Shown here: positions 55,066 through 64,000 of the stretch, piece after piece
Layout of the letters: every line of letters starts with the position of its first letter
Position numbering within the stretch: position 1 is the stretch's first letter
DNA from: Streptomyces sp. NRRL F-5727
GTDB taxonomy: Bacteria > Actinomycetota > Actinomycetes > Streptomycetales > Streptomycetaceae
Assembly: GCF_000719555.1 (NCBI RefSeq)
Contig: NZ_JOGX01000012.1
Coordinates: 1 to 64,000, forward strand
Direction: 5' to 3'
DNA: 64,000 bases
Made by a program: the position numbers and the translations under genes
The notes under the pieces: model-generated
Told to the model about the DNA's origin: nothing
Databases searched by the model: none
Seen by the model: only the letters and a program-made list of their open reading frames with translations

Positions 55066-56916
55066 ATGTCTGTCACGGTAGATGGGGACAAAACATCATC
55101 GGTTCCGGTCCGGGTCCGCCGAATTCTGAGCGGCCCGGCCCCGGAGAAGGTCCCCTCCCTCGTCGGAACGGCCTGCACTCTGATCGGACTCGTCGACATC
55201 GCCGCCGGGGTCTTCCCCCGGTTCCGCGCGAGCCGGGTCCACGCCCTCGCCGAGGTCCTCCCCGGCACCCTCGGACCGCTCTCCGCCGCCGTCTCGCTGA
55301 GCGCCGGCGTCCTCCTGCTCCTCCTCGCCCACGGCCTCAAGCGGCACAAGCGCCGCGCCTGGCGGGCCGTCGTCCTGCTCCTCCCCCTCGGCGCCGCCGC
55401 CCAGTTCGTCTGGCGCCACTCGGTCCTCGGCTCGGTGCTCTCGCTCGCCCTGCTCGCCCTGCTGCTGCGCCACCGCGACCAGTTCGCCGCCCTCCCCGAC
55501 CCCCGCAGCCGCTGGCGGGCCCTCGCCAACTTCGTCGTGATGGGCGCCGGCTCGCTCGCCCTCGGCCTCGTCGTCGTCAGCGCCCACCCCCGCCGCGTCG
55601 TCGGCGACCCCAGCCTCACCGACCGCCTCGAACACGTCCTGCTCGGCCTCTTCGGCATCGAGGGCCCCGTCGCCTACACCCGCGGCGTCGACTGGACCGT
55701 CGGCTACTCCCTCGGCGCCCTCGGCATGCTCACCGCCCTCACCACGCTCTACCTCGCGCTCCGCCCCGAACACCCCGCCGCCCGCCTCACCGACGAGGAC
55801 GAGACCGCCCTCCGCGCCCTCCTCGACCGGCACGGCGGCCGCGACTCGCTCGGCCACTTCGCCCTCCGCCACGACAAGGGCGTCGTCTTCTCCCCCAGCG
55901 GCAAGGCCGCCGTCTGCTACCGCGTCGTCTCCGGCGTCATGCTCGCCAGCGGCGACCCCATCGGCGACGTCGAGGCATGGCCCGGCGCCATCGAACGCTT
56001 CATGGACGAGGCCCGCGCCCACTCCTGGACCCCCGCCGTCATGGGCTGCTCCGAGACCGGCGGCCAGGTCTGGACCCGCGAGACCGGCCTCGACGCCCTC
56101 GAACTCGGCGACGAGGCCGTCATCGACGTCGACTCCTTCTCCCTCTCCGGCCGCGCCATGCGCAACGTCCGCCAGATGGTCAAGCGGATCGAACGCAACG
56201 GCTACACCACGCGCGTGCGCCGCGTCCGCGACCTCGACGCCGCCGAGCTCGCCCTCGTCCGCCGGGCCGCCGCCGACTGGCGCGGCACCGACACCGAACG
56301 CGGCTTCTCCATGGCGCTCGGCCGCATCGGCGCCCCCGGCGACGGCGACGCCGTCATAGCGACCGCCCACCTCACCGACCCGGACGGCGGCCCCGAGGGC
56401 CCCTACGGCGACCTCAAGGCCGTCATCCACTTCGTGCCCTGGGGCCCCGACGGCATGTCCCTGGAGCTCATGCGCCGCGACCGCTCCGCCGACCCCGGCA
56501 TGAACGAGCTCCTCATCGTCGCCGCCCTCCAGGCCGCCCCCGCCCTCGGCATCCGGCGCGTCTCCCTCAACTTCGCCATGTTCCGCTCCGCCCTCGCCCG
56601 CGGCGAACGGATCGGCGCGGGACCCGTCCTCCGGCTCTGGCGCGGCCTGCTCCTCTTCCTCTCCCGCTGGTTCCAGATCGAGTCCCTCTACAAGTTCAAC
56701 GCCAAGTTCCAGCCGCGCTGGGAACCCCGCTTCGTCGTCTACCGCGCCGGCCGGGACCTCCCCCGCATCGGCCTCGCCGCCATGCAGGCCGAAGGCTTCC
56801 TCACCCTCGCCCTGCCCCGCCCCTTCGCCCGCCGCCGCCCCGCCAGGACCCCCCGCCCCTGCGCCCACGTGGTCGCCCCGCGCGGCAGCCGCGAGCACGA
56901 GGTCAGCACGGCCTGA
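55066..56916 (+). CDS. MprF-like lysyl-phosphatidylglycerol synthase
   Basis: This 616-residue membrane protein has six or seven N-terminal spans and a C-terminal DUF2156 aminoacyl-phosphatidylglycerol synthase domain (about 250-590; DKGVVFSPSGKAAVCYRVVSGVMLASGDPIGD, MRNVRQMVKRIERNGY and SLNFAMFRSALARGE). It transfers an amino acid, classically Lys, from tRNA to phosphatidylglycerol, lowering the membrane's negative charge and sensitivity to cationic peptides. No fused LysRS domain is present, unlike LysX. The ribosome site is GGGAAG. Confidence 0.92.
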   Translation: MSVTVDGDKTSSVPVRVRRILSGPAPEKVPSLVGTACTLIGLVDIAAGVFPRFRASRVHALAEVLPGTLGPLSAAVSLSAGVLLLLLAHGLKRHKRRAWRAVVLLLPLGAAAQFVWRHSVLGSVLSLALLALLLRHRDQFAALPDPRSRWRALANFVVMGAGSLALGLVVVSAHPRRVVGDPSLTDRLEHVLLGLFGIEGPVAYTRGVDWTVGYSLGALGMLTALTTLYLALRPEHPAARLTDEDETALRALLDRHGGRDSLGHFALRHDKGVVFSPSGKAAVCYRVVSGVMLASGDPIGDVEAWPGAIERFMDEARAHSWTPAVMGCSETGGQVWTRETGLDALELGDEAVIDVDSFSLSGRAMRNVRQMVKRIERNGYTTRVRRVRDLDAAELALVRRAAADWRGTDTERGFSMALGRIGAPGDGDAVIATAHLTDPDGGPEGPYGDLKAVIHFVPWGPDGMSLELMRRDRSADPGMNELLIVAALQAAPALGIRRVSLNFAMFRSALARGERIGAGPVLRLWRGLLLFLSRWFQIESLYKFNAKFQPRWEPRFVVYRAGRDLPRIGLAAMQAEGFLTLALPRPFARRRPARTPRPCAHVVAPRGSREHEVSTA

Positions 56917-56953
56917 AACCGCCCCTCACCCCGACGGGCCCTACGCTGGTCGT

Positions 56954-57817
56954 ATGAGTACGACGATCGACCGGGGCGCCCCCCTCGGCCTCCTCGAGTG
57001 GGACCGCTGCGCGGTCATGGGCGTGGTCAACGTGACCCCGGACTCCTTCTCCGACGGCGGCCGCTGGTTCGACACCACGGCCGCCGTCAAGCACGGCCTC
57101 GATCTCGTCGCCGAGGGCGCCGACCTCGTCGACGTCGGCGGCGAGTCCACCCGGCCCGGCGCCACCCGCGTCGACGAGGACGAGGAGCTCCGCCGGGTCG
57201 TCCCCGTCGTCCGCGGCCTCGCCGCCGAAGGCGTCACCGTCTCCGTCGACACCATGCGGGCCTCCGTCGCCGCCGCCGCCGTGGCCGCGGGCGCCACCCT
57301 CGTCAACGACGTCAGCGGCGGCCTCGCCGACCCCGGCATGGTCCCCGCCGTCGCCGCCGCCGAGGTCCCCTTCGTCGTCATGCACTGGCGCGGCTTCAGC
57401 GAGAACATGAACAGCCTCGCCGTCTACGACGACGTCGTCACCGAGGTCGTCACCGAGCTCCGCACCCGGATGGAGGCGGTCGTCGACGGCGGCATCGCCC
57501 CCGAGCGGATCGTCATCGACCCCGGCCTCGGCTTCGCCAAGCTCGCCCCGCACGACCTCGCCCTCGTCGCCCACCTCCCCGAGCTGCGCGCCCTGGGCCG
57601 CCCCCTCCTGGTCGCCGCCTCCCGCAAGCGGTTCCTCGGCCACGTCCTCACCCGCGAGCCCGGCGCCACCCCGCCGCCCGCCCGCGAGCGCGACGCCGCC
57701 ACCGCCGCCGTGTCCGCCCTCGCCGCCCACGAGGGCGCCTGGGCCGTCCGCGTCCACGAGGTCCGGGCCAGCGCCGACGCCGTCCGCGTCGCCCGCGCCG
57801 TCGAAGGAGCCCGGTGA
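56954..57817 (+). CDS. folP: Dihydropteroate synthase
   Basis: This 287-residue TIM-barrel enzyme joins p-aminobenzoate to dihydropterin pyrophosphate. The motifs are VMGVVNVTPDSFSDGG, LVDVGGESTRPGA, LVNDVSGGLAD and VAASRKRFLG. It heads the cluster folP-NTF2-folB-folK-DUF3180. TACGCT (56942-56947) lies 6 nt before the ATG, suggesting a leaderless mRNA. Confidence 0.97.
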   Translation: MSTTIDRGAPLGLLEWDRCAVMGVVNVTPDSFSDGGRWFDTTAAVKHGLDLVAEGADLVDVGGESTRPGATRVDEDEELRRVVPVVRGLAAEGVTVSVDTMRASVAAAAVAAGATLVNDVSGGLADPGMVPAVAAAEVPFVVMHWRGFSENMNSLAVYDDVVTEVVTELRTRMEAVVDGGIAPERIVIDPGLGFAKLAPHDLALVAHLPELRALGRPLLVAASRKRFLGHVLTREPGATPPPARERDAATAAVSALAAHEGAWAVRVHEVRASADAVRVARAVEGAR

Positions 57818-58311
57818 CGGGCGGGCGCGAGGCCGGCCGCGCCGCCGACCGGGCCGCCGTAGAGGCCGCCAACACCGCCTTCTACGCGGCGATGGAGGAG
57901 GGCGACTTCGACCGGCTCGAAGACCTCTGGCTCGACGACGGCGCCACCGACATCTCCTGCGTCCACCCCGGCTGGCCGGTCCTCACCGGCCGCGGCGAGG
58001 TGCTCCGCTCGTACGCGCTGATCATGGCGCACACCGACTACATCCAGTTCTTCCTCACCGACGTCCGCGTCGCCCTCTCCGGCGACACCGCGCTCGTCAC
58101 CTGCACCGAGAACATCCTCAGCGGCGGCCCCGCCGAGGACGGCGCCGAGCTCGGCCCCCTCGTCGGCCAGCTCGTCGTCGCCACCAACACCTTCCGCCGG
58201 ACCCCCGAGGGCTGGCGGATCTGGTCGCACCACGCCTCCCCGGTCATCGCGGACCCCGACGACGACACGCCCCCGGCGGCCGGCGCCGACGACCCCGGAC
58301 CCTCCGCCTGA
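57814..58311 (+). CDS. NTF2-like (SnoaL/ketosteroid isomerase fold) protein
   Basis: This 165-residue single-domain NTF2-like protein has a conserved pocket-forming pattern (AVEAANTAFYAAMEEGDFDRLEDLW, ISCVHPGWPVLTGRGEVLRSY and HHASPV). Its place inside a folate cluster is conserved in Streptomyces, but no catalytic role is known to me. The GTG overlaps the folP stop (GTGA) and has GAAGGAG upstream. Confidence 0.9.
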   Translation: MTGGREAGRAADRAAVEAANTAFYAAMEEGDFDRLEDLWLDDGATDISCVHPGWPVLTGRGEVLRSYALIMAHTDYIQFFLTDVRVALSGDTALVTCTENILSGGPAEDGAELGPLVGQLVVATNTFRRTPEGWRIWSHHASPVIADPDDDTPPAAGADDPGPSA

Positions 58312-58316
58312 CGGCC

Positions 58317-58336
58317 CCGACAGCAAGCGCTGTCGG
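58317..58336 (+). terminator. Hairpin between the NTF2 gene and folB
   Basis: CCGACAGC-AAGC-GCTGTCGG is a perfect 8-bp stem with a 4-nt loop just after the NTF2 stop codon. It has no U-run, so it may only attenuate. Confidence 0.5.
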
Positions 58337-58422
58337 TGCCCGCAGGTAGATTCGATGGAGGACACCCGGCCGTCCGCACCCGGCTGCGTGCCTCCGCAAC
58401 TACGACAGCAGGAGTGATTCGC

Positions 58423-58782
58423 GTGGATCGTGTCGCGCTGCGCGGCCTCAAGGCCCGAGGTCACCACGGCGTCTTCCCCAAGGAGCGCGAGGAGGGGCAG
58501 ACCTTCATCGTGGACCTGGTCCTCGGCCTCGACACCCGCCCGGCGGCCGCCGACGACGACCTCACCAAGACCGTCCACTACGGCGTCGTCGCCGAGGAGG
58601 TCGTCGACGTCGTCCAGGGCGAGCCCGTCGATCTGATCGAGACCCTCGCGGAGCGCATCGCCCAGCAGTGTCTCAGCCACGCCGGCGTCCAGGAGGTCGA
58701 GGTGGTCGTCCACAAGCCGGACGCCCCCATCACCGTCCCCTTCGACGACGTCACCGTCACGATCACCCGGAGCCGACGATGA
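58423..58782 (+). CDS. folB: Dihydroneopterin aldolase
   Basis: This 119-residue enzyme cleaves dihydroneopterin to the hydroxymethyl-dihydropterin precursor of folate. It shows VALRGLKARGHHGVFPKEREEGQ at the start and the conserved Lys in VVVHKPDAPI. GTG 58423 has GGAGTGA upstream at 8 nt. It overlaps folK by 4 bp. Confidence 0.95.
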   Translation: MDRVALRGLKARGHHGVFPKEREEGQTFIVDLVLGLDTRPAAADDDLTKTVHYGVVAEEVVDVVQGEPVDLIETLAERIAQQCLSHAGVQEVEVVVHKPDAPITVPFDDVTVTITRSRR

Positions 58783-59378
58783 AGCCGACCCAGAGCGACC
58801 CCACCGTCCAGCCCGTGCCCGCCTCGGTCGTCGCGGCCGTCGACGCCGCCGACAGCACCCTCTCCAACCCGCGCTGGGCCGTCCTCGCCCTCGGCGCCAA
58901 CCTCGGCAACCGCCTGGAGAACCTCCAGGGAGCCGTCGACGCCCTCGCCGACACCCCCGGCCTGCGCGTCAAGGCCGTCTCGCCCGTCTACGAGACCGAG
59001 CCCTGGGGCGTCGAGCCGGGCAGCCAGCCCTCGTACCTCAACGCCGTCGCCGTGGTGCGGACCACCCTGCCGCCCTCCTCGCTCCTGGAGCGCGCCCAGG
59101 CCGTCGAGGAAGCGTTCCTGCGCGTCCGGGACGAGCGCTGGGGCGCCCGCACGCTGGACGTCGACATCATCACGTACGCGGACGTGGTCTCCGACGACCC
59201 CGTCCTCACCCTCCCGCATCCCCGCGCCCACCAGCGCGCCTTCGTGCTCGCCCCCTGGCACGACGTGGACCCCGAGGCCCAGCTCCCCGGCCACGGCGCG
59301 GTGGCGGCCCTCCTGGCCGCCGTCGACCGCGCCGGCGTGACGCCCCGGACCGATCTGGAACTCCGTCTCCCCGAGTAG
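58779..59378 (+). CDS. folK: HPPK, dihydropterin pyrophosphokinase
   Basis: This 199-residue enzyme pyrophosphorylates hydroxymethyl-dihydropterin. The core runs LALGANLGNRLENLQGAVDAL, VSPVYETEPWG, RWGARTLDVDIITY and LPHPRAHQRAFVLAPW. A non-conserved N-terminal part of about 35 residues precedes it. The ATG overlaps the folB stop (ATGA). Confidence 0.96.
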   Translation: MKPTQSDPTVQPVPASVVAAVDAADSTLSNPRWAVLALGANLGNRLENLQGAVDALADTPGLRVKAVSPVYETEPWGVEPGSQPSYLNAVAVVRTTLPPSSLLERAQAVEEAFLRVRDERWGARTLDVDIITYADVVSDDPVLTLPHPRAHQRAFVLAPWHDVDPEAQLPGHGAVAALLAAVDRAGVTPRTDLELRLPE

Positions 59379-59426
59379 TCGTTACGCTACGTGGCAGACC
59401 CCCCGCGACCACGTGAAGGACACCCG

Positions 59427-59906
59427 GTGAAACAACTGCGGCTCAAGGTGCTCGCCGGACTCTTCGTGGTCGCCGGCATCCTCTCCTGGGGCGGCGCCCG
59501 CCTCTGGGACTCCGTCGGCACGCTCCCCAGCGTGCCGCTCGCCGCGCCCGTCGTCCTCGCCGTGATCGCGGTGGTGCTCACGGCGACCGCCCTCTCGATC
59601 CGGGCCCGCCTCAAGGCCCAGCGGGAGCGCCGCCCCGGCGCCAAGGGCGTCGAACCCCTGATGGCCGCCCGCGCGGTCGTCTTCGGCCAGGCCAGCGCCC
59701 TGGTCGCCGCCCTCGTCGCCGGCCTCTACGGCGGCGTGGGCGTCTTCCTGCTCGGCTCCCTCGACGTCCCGGCCCGCCGCGACCAGGCCCTCTACGCCGC
59801 CGCCGCGGTGGTGGCCGCCTTCGGCGTCATCGCCGCCGCCCTGTTCCTGGAGCGCGTCTGCAGGCTCCCGGAGGACGACGAAGGCCCGGGCGGAGCCCGG
59901 GCCTGA
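59427..59906 (+). CDS. DUF3180 membrane protein
   Basis: This 159-residue protein has four spans ([60 protein letters not shown] and AAAVVAAFGVIAAALFLERVC). It is a conserved actinobacterial neighbour of folK. The GTG start has GAAGGA upstream. The function is unknown. Confidence 0.9.
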   Translation: MKQLRLKVLAGLFVVAGILSWGGARLWDSVGTLPSVPLAAPVVLAVIAVVLTATALSIRARLKAQRERRPGAKGVEPLMAARAVVFGQASALVAALVAGLYGGVGVFLLGSLDVPARRDQALYAAAAVVAAFGVIAAALFLERVCRLPEDDEGPGGARA

Positions 59907-59924
59907 GACCTCCGCCGGAGGGCG

Positions 59925-60530
59925 TCAGCGCGCCATGATGAGGCTCATCGCCTCGGCGCGGGTCGCGGGGTCGCGCAGCTGGCCCCGGACCGCCGAGGTG
60001 ATGGTCTTCGCGCCCGGCTTGCGGATGCCGCGCATCGACATGCACATGTGCTCGCACTCGAAGACCACGATGACGCCGCGCGGCTCCAGGATCTCCATCA
60101 GCGAGTCGGCGACCTGCGTGGTGAGTCGTTCCTGCACCTGGGGACGGCGGGCGTAGACGTCGACCAGCCGGGCCAGCTTCGACAGGCCCGTGATCTTGCC
60201 CGTGGTGGAGGGGATGTACCCCACGTGGGCCACGCCGCGGAACGGGACGAGGTGGTGCTCACAGGTCGAGTACACCTCGATGTCCTTGACCAGCACCATC
60301 TCGTCGTGGCCCAGGTCGAACGTGGTCGTCAGCACGTCCTCGGGCTGCTGCCACAGACCGGCGAATATCTCCTTGTACGCGCGCGCCACGCGCGCCGGCG
60401 TCTCCCGGAGGCCCTCGCGGTCCGGGTCCTCGCCGACCGCGATGAGGAGCTCTCGTACGGCGTTCTCGGCGCGCTTCTCGTCGAACTCGCCGATCGTGCC
60501 CTCGCCGTCCAGCGTCACCGGGTCGGTCAT
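59925..60530 (-). CDS. folE: GTP cyclohydrolase I
   Basis: This 201-residue enzyme makes dihydroneopterin triphosphate from GTP, the first step of folate synthesis. The zinc ligands are Cys90 and His93 (STCEHH) and Cys163 (HMC). [23 protein letters not shown] is the family signature. It is convergent with the other fol genes. The ATG at 60530 has a GAGGCAC site. Confidence 0.97.
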   Translation of the reverse strand: MTDPVTLDGEGTIGEFDEKRAENAVRELLIAVGEDPDREGLRETPARVARAYKEIFAGLWQQPEDVLTTTFDLGHDEMVLVKDIEVYSTCEHHLVPFRGVAHVGYIPSTTGKITGLSKLARLVDVYARRPQVQERLTTQVADSLMEILEPRGVIVVFECEHMCMSMRGIRKPGAKTITSAVRGQLRDPATRAEAMSLIMAR

Positions 60531-60568
60531 CTGTGCCTCGTTCCGTCTGGTCTGACATGGCGCGAAAA

Positions 60569-60610
60569 AAGCCGCGCCCCCACAGGCTAGAACCTGTGGG
60601 GGCGCGGCTT
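60569..60610 (-). terminator. Rho-independent terminator of ftsH
   Basis: A perfect 18-bp stem (60569-60586 and 60593-60610) with a 6-nt loop is followed on the minus strand by TTTTTT. It lies 19 bp after ftsH and before folE. Confidence 0.92.
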
Positions 60611-60629
60611 CCATTCCGGGGGCCGGGGC

Positions 60630-62642
<2,013 letters not shown>

Positions 62643-62646
62643 CCAT

Positions 62647-62666
62647 ACGGAGCGAGTTCGCTCCGT
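62647..62666 (-). promoter_or_regulatory. Palindrome between ribosome site and ftsH start
   Basis: ACGGAGCGA and TCGCTCCGT are perfect 9-bp arms around GT, ending 4 nt before the ATG. GGAGGG lies just 5' of it. Folded in the mRNA, it would bring the ribosome site close to the start; alternatively it is a DNA operator. Confidence 0.6.
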
Positions 62667-62692
62667 CCCTCCTGCCCGTAGGTAAATGCCTC

Positions 62693-62732
62693 TGTGAGAA
62701 AAGCGGTGTGAAAAGCGGTGTGAGAAAAGCTG
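62693..62732. repeat. Three TGTGAGAAAAGCGG iterons upstream of ftsH
   Basis: The copies are TGTGAGAAAAGCGG, TGTGAAAAGCGG and TGTGAGAAAAGCTG, directly adjacent and unusually A-rich for this genome. They occupy the ftsH promoter region. Confidence 0.8.
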
Positions 62733-62827
62733 TTCTTCGGACGGTACCTCAGCATCGTCGCCCGCGACCGCCTTCCCGTGGTTCAACGGAGGGAAGGCGG
62801 TGCGGGTTCCCCGGGGACGGGGGAGGC

Positions 62828-63391
62828 TCAGCCGCCGTAGACGTGCGGGGCGAGCGTGCCGACGAAGGGGAGGTTCCGGTACTTCTCGGCGTAGTCGAGG
62901 CCGTAGCCGACGACGAACTCGTTGGGGATGTCGAAGCCGATCCACTTGACGTCGATGGCGACCTTGGCGGCCTCCGGCTTACGCAGCAGGGTGCAGACCT
63001 CCAGGGAGGCCGGCTCGCGCGAGCCGAGGTTCGACAGGAGCCAGGACAGCGTCAGGCCGGAGTCGATGATGTCCTCGACGATCAGGACGTGCTTGCCCTT
63101 GATGTCGGTGTCGAGGTCCTTGAGGATGCGGACGACGCCCGAGGACTGGGTGCCGGCGCCGTAGGAGGAGACGGCCATCCAGTCCATGGTGACGGGGGTG
63201 GACAGGGCGCGTGCCAGGTCCGCCATCACCATCACGGCGCCCTTGAGGACTCCGACGATGAGCAGGTCCTTGCCCGCGTATTCCGCGTCGATCTTCGCGG
63301 CCAGCTCGGCCAGCTTGGCGTCGATCTCTTCCTTGGTGATGAGCACCGACTGGAGGTCGGTGCCCATGTCCTTCTCGTTCACCCGGGTCAC
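62828..63391 (-). CDS. hpt: Hypoxanthine phosphoribosyltransferase
   Basis: This 187-residue purine-salvage enzyme has the PRPP motif [13 protein letters not shown], the loop [15 protein letters not shown] and [19 protein letters not shown]. The GTG at 63391 (then Thr-Arg-Val-Asn-Glu-Lys) gives the usual family length; the GTG at 63382 is possible. It lies 17 bp after tilS, a conserved tilS-hpt-ftsH order. Confidence 0.96.
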   Translation of the reverse strand: MTRVNEKDMGTDLQSVLITKEEIDAKLAELAAKIDAEYAGKDLLIVGVLKGAVMVMADLARALSTPVTMDWMAVSSYGAGTQSSGVVRILKDLDTDIKGKHVLIVEDIIDSGLTLSWLLSNLGSREPASLEVCTLLRKPEAAKVAIDVKWIGFDIPNEFVVGYGLDYAEKYRNLPFVGTLAPHVYGG

Positions 63392-63408
63392 TTTCGTTGC
63401 AGCGTGCG

Positions 63409-64000
63409 TCAGCCTTGCCGGATGACCAGTCTGCCACCCTGGCGGCGGGCTTCGACGCGGCCGGGCAGGTTGATGGCGCCCTGACCGCGCCATCCGGTGA
63501 TGAGCCGGTCGAGTTCCTCGATGTGGCGGGCGAAGAGGGATCCGGCGGGGGCGCCCTCGGCGATCACGGCGCGGCGCAGGACGCGGCGGCGTACGGCGGG
63601 GGGCAGTCCGTGGAGCTTGGCGCATTCGAGGGCGCCCGCCTCGTCGCGTACGGCGGTCTCGGCGTCGGCGGCCCAGGTGTCGAGGGCGTCCGCGTCGTCG
63701 CGGGAGAGCTGGGCCGTTCGGGCGAGGGCTTCGACGACGCCCTTGCCGAGGGCCTTCTCCAGCGCCGGGAGACCTTCGTGGCGGAGGCGGGAGCGGGTGT
63801 AGGCGGGGTCGCTGTTGTGCGGGTCGTCCCAGACGGCGAGTTCCTGGGCGATGCACGCCTTCCGGACGGTCTGGCGGTCGAGCTGGAGGAAGGGGCGGCG
63901 GTAGCGGCCGCGGGCGCCGGAGACGGCGGCCATGCCGGAGAGGGAGCGGATGCCGGAGCCGCGGGCGAGGCCGAGGAGGACGGTCTCGGCCTGGTCGTCC
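63409..64000 (-). CDS. tilS: tRNA(Ile)-lysidine synthase, 5' part outside the window
   Basis: This is the C-terminal 196 codons; the frame runs off the window edge. The edge shows [23 protein letters not shown], the TilS-specific continuation of the ATP-binding core, then [13 protein letters not shown] and [23 protein letters not shown]. The enzyme adds lysine to C34 of tRNA-Ile (CAU). The N-terminal PP-loop lies beyond base 64000. Confidence 0.93.
   Translation of the reverse strand, partial: DDQAETVLLGLARGSGIRSLSGMAAVSGARGRYRRPFLQLDRQTVRKACIAQELAVWDDPHNSDPAYTRSRLRHEGLPALEKALGKGVVEALARTAQLSRDDADALDTWAADAETAVRDEAGALECAKLHGLPPAVRRRVLRRAVIAEGAPAGSLFARHIEELDRLITGWRGQGAINLPGRVEARRQGGRLVIRQG

Overview
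The window is chromosomal DNA from a Streptomyces (or a very close actinomycete). The evidence is very high GC, GTG starts used about as freely as ATG, four-base GTGA/ATGA gene overlaps, and marker genes: the sigE-cseA-cseB-cseC envelope-stress operon, disA, lsr2, BlaI-type and GlxA/AraC-type regulators, and two-component systems. As I remember it, the order trpS - proC - ilvD - radA - disA - mutY - sigE/cse - clpC - lsr2 - coaX/nadC/nadB/panC - nuoD2 - fol genes - ftsH - hpt - tilS follows the conserved core of the S. coelicolor chromosome. I see no phage, insertion sequence, CRISPR array, rRNA or tRNA.

Layout. (1) 1-6.3 kb: an auxiliary trpS behind a Trp leader peptide and attenuator, a GlxA/AraC regulator divergent from a cysteine hydrolase, proC, an ABC-2 exporter pair with a palindromic operator, and two small proteins. 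(2) 6.4-16.2 kb: a PASTA-less Ser/Thr kinase with a beta-propeller sensor, ilvD, a TetR/sugar-isomerase pair, ppx, a Cys-rich unknown, and a large protein joining sigma-like, zinc-finger, membrane and Thr/Pro-rich parts. (3) 16.5-22.2 kb: genome maintenance (radA, disA, mutY) with a PAP2 phosphatase and an anchored surface protein. (4) 22.4-29.3 kb: sigE-cseABC, an MFS/TetR efflux pair with twin operators, and an M23 peptidase behind a candidate c-di-AMP riboswitch. (5) 29.7-35.7 kb: clpC with a ClgR-type box, lsr2, ArgA-type acetyltransferase, a BlaI regulator, and a 58-residue membrane protein. (6) 35.8-41.3 kb: a five-gene, overlapping cofactor operon (DUF2520 protein-panC-nadB-nadC-coaX). 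(7) 41.4-50.1 kb: a PLP lyase, a DUF5937-type ArsR regulator with a perfect 9-5-9 operator, a NarL-type two-component pair, a MidA-family methyltransferase next to an orphan nuoD, and a coiled-coil membrane protein. (8) 50.3-56.9 kb: an OpuC-type osmoprotectant importer, an antigen-85-like esterase and an MprF-like lysyl-phospholipid synthase. (9) 57-64 kb: folP-NTF2-folB-folK-DUF3180, folE, ftsH, hpt and the 3' part of tilS.

The parts connect in several places. DisA makes c-di-AMP and the M23 gene carries a leader resembling a c-di-AMP sensor. SigE/CseBC, M23, MprF-like and PAP2 proteins all concern the envelope. MidA-family enzymes methylate the mitochondrial NuoD homologue, and here the two genes are neighbours. 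Two themes run through the whole window. Many genes have a TANNNT -10 element only 5-7 nt from the start codon, implying leaderless mRNAs. The 12-base palindrome CACGCGCGCGTG occurs nine times, far more than base composition predicts, both inside genes and in terminators. I did not find a clear-cut wholly new multi-gene system. The best candidates for undescribed biology are the palindrome, the MidA/NuoD2 pair, the sigma/zinc-finger fusion protein and the DUF2520-panC link.
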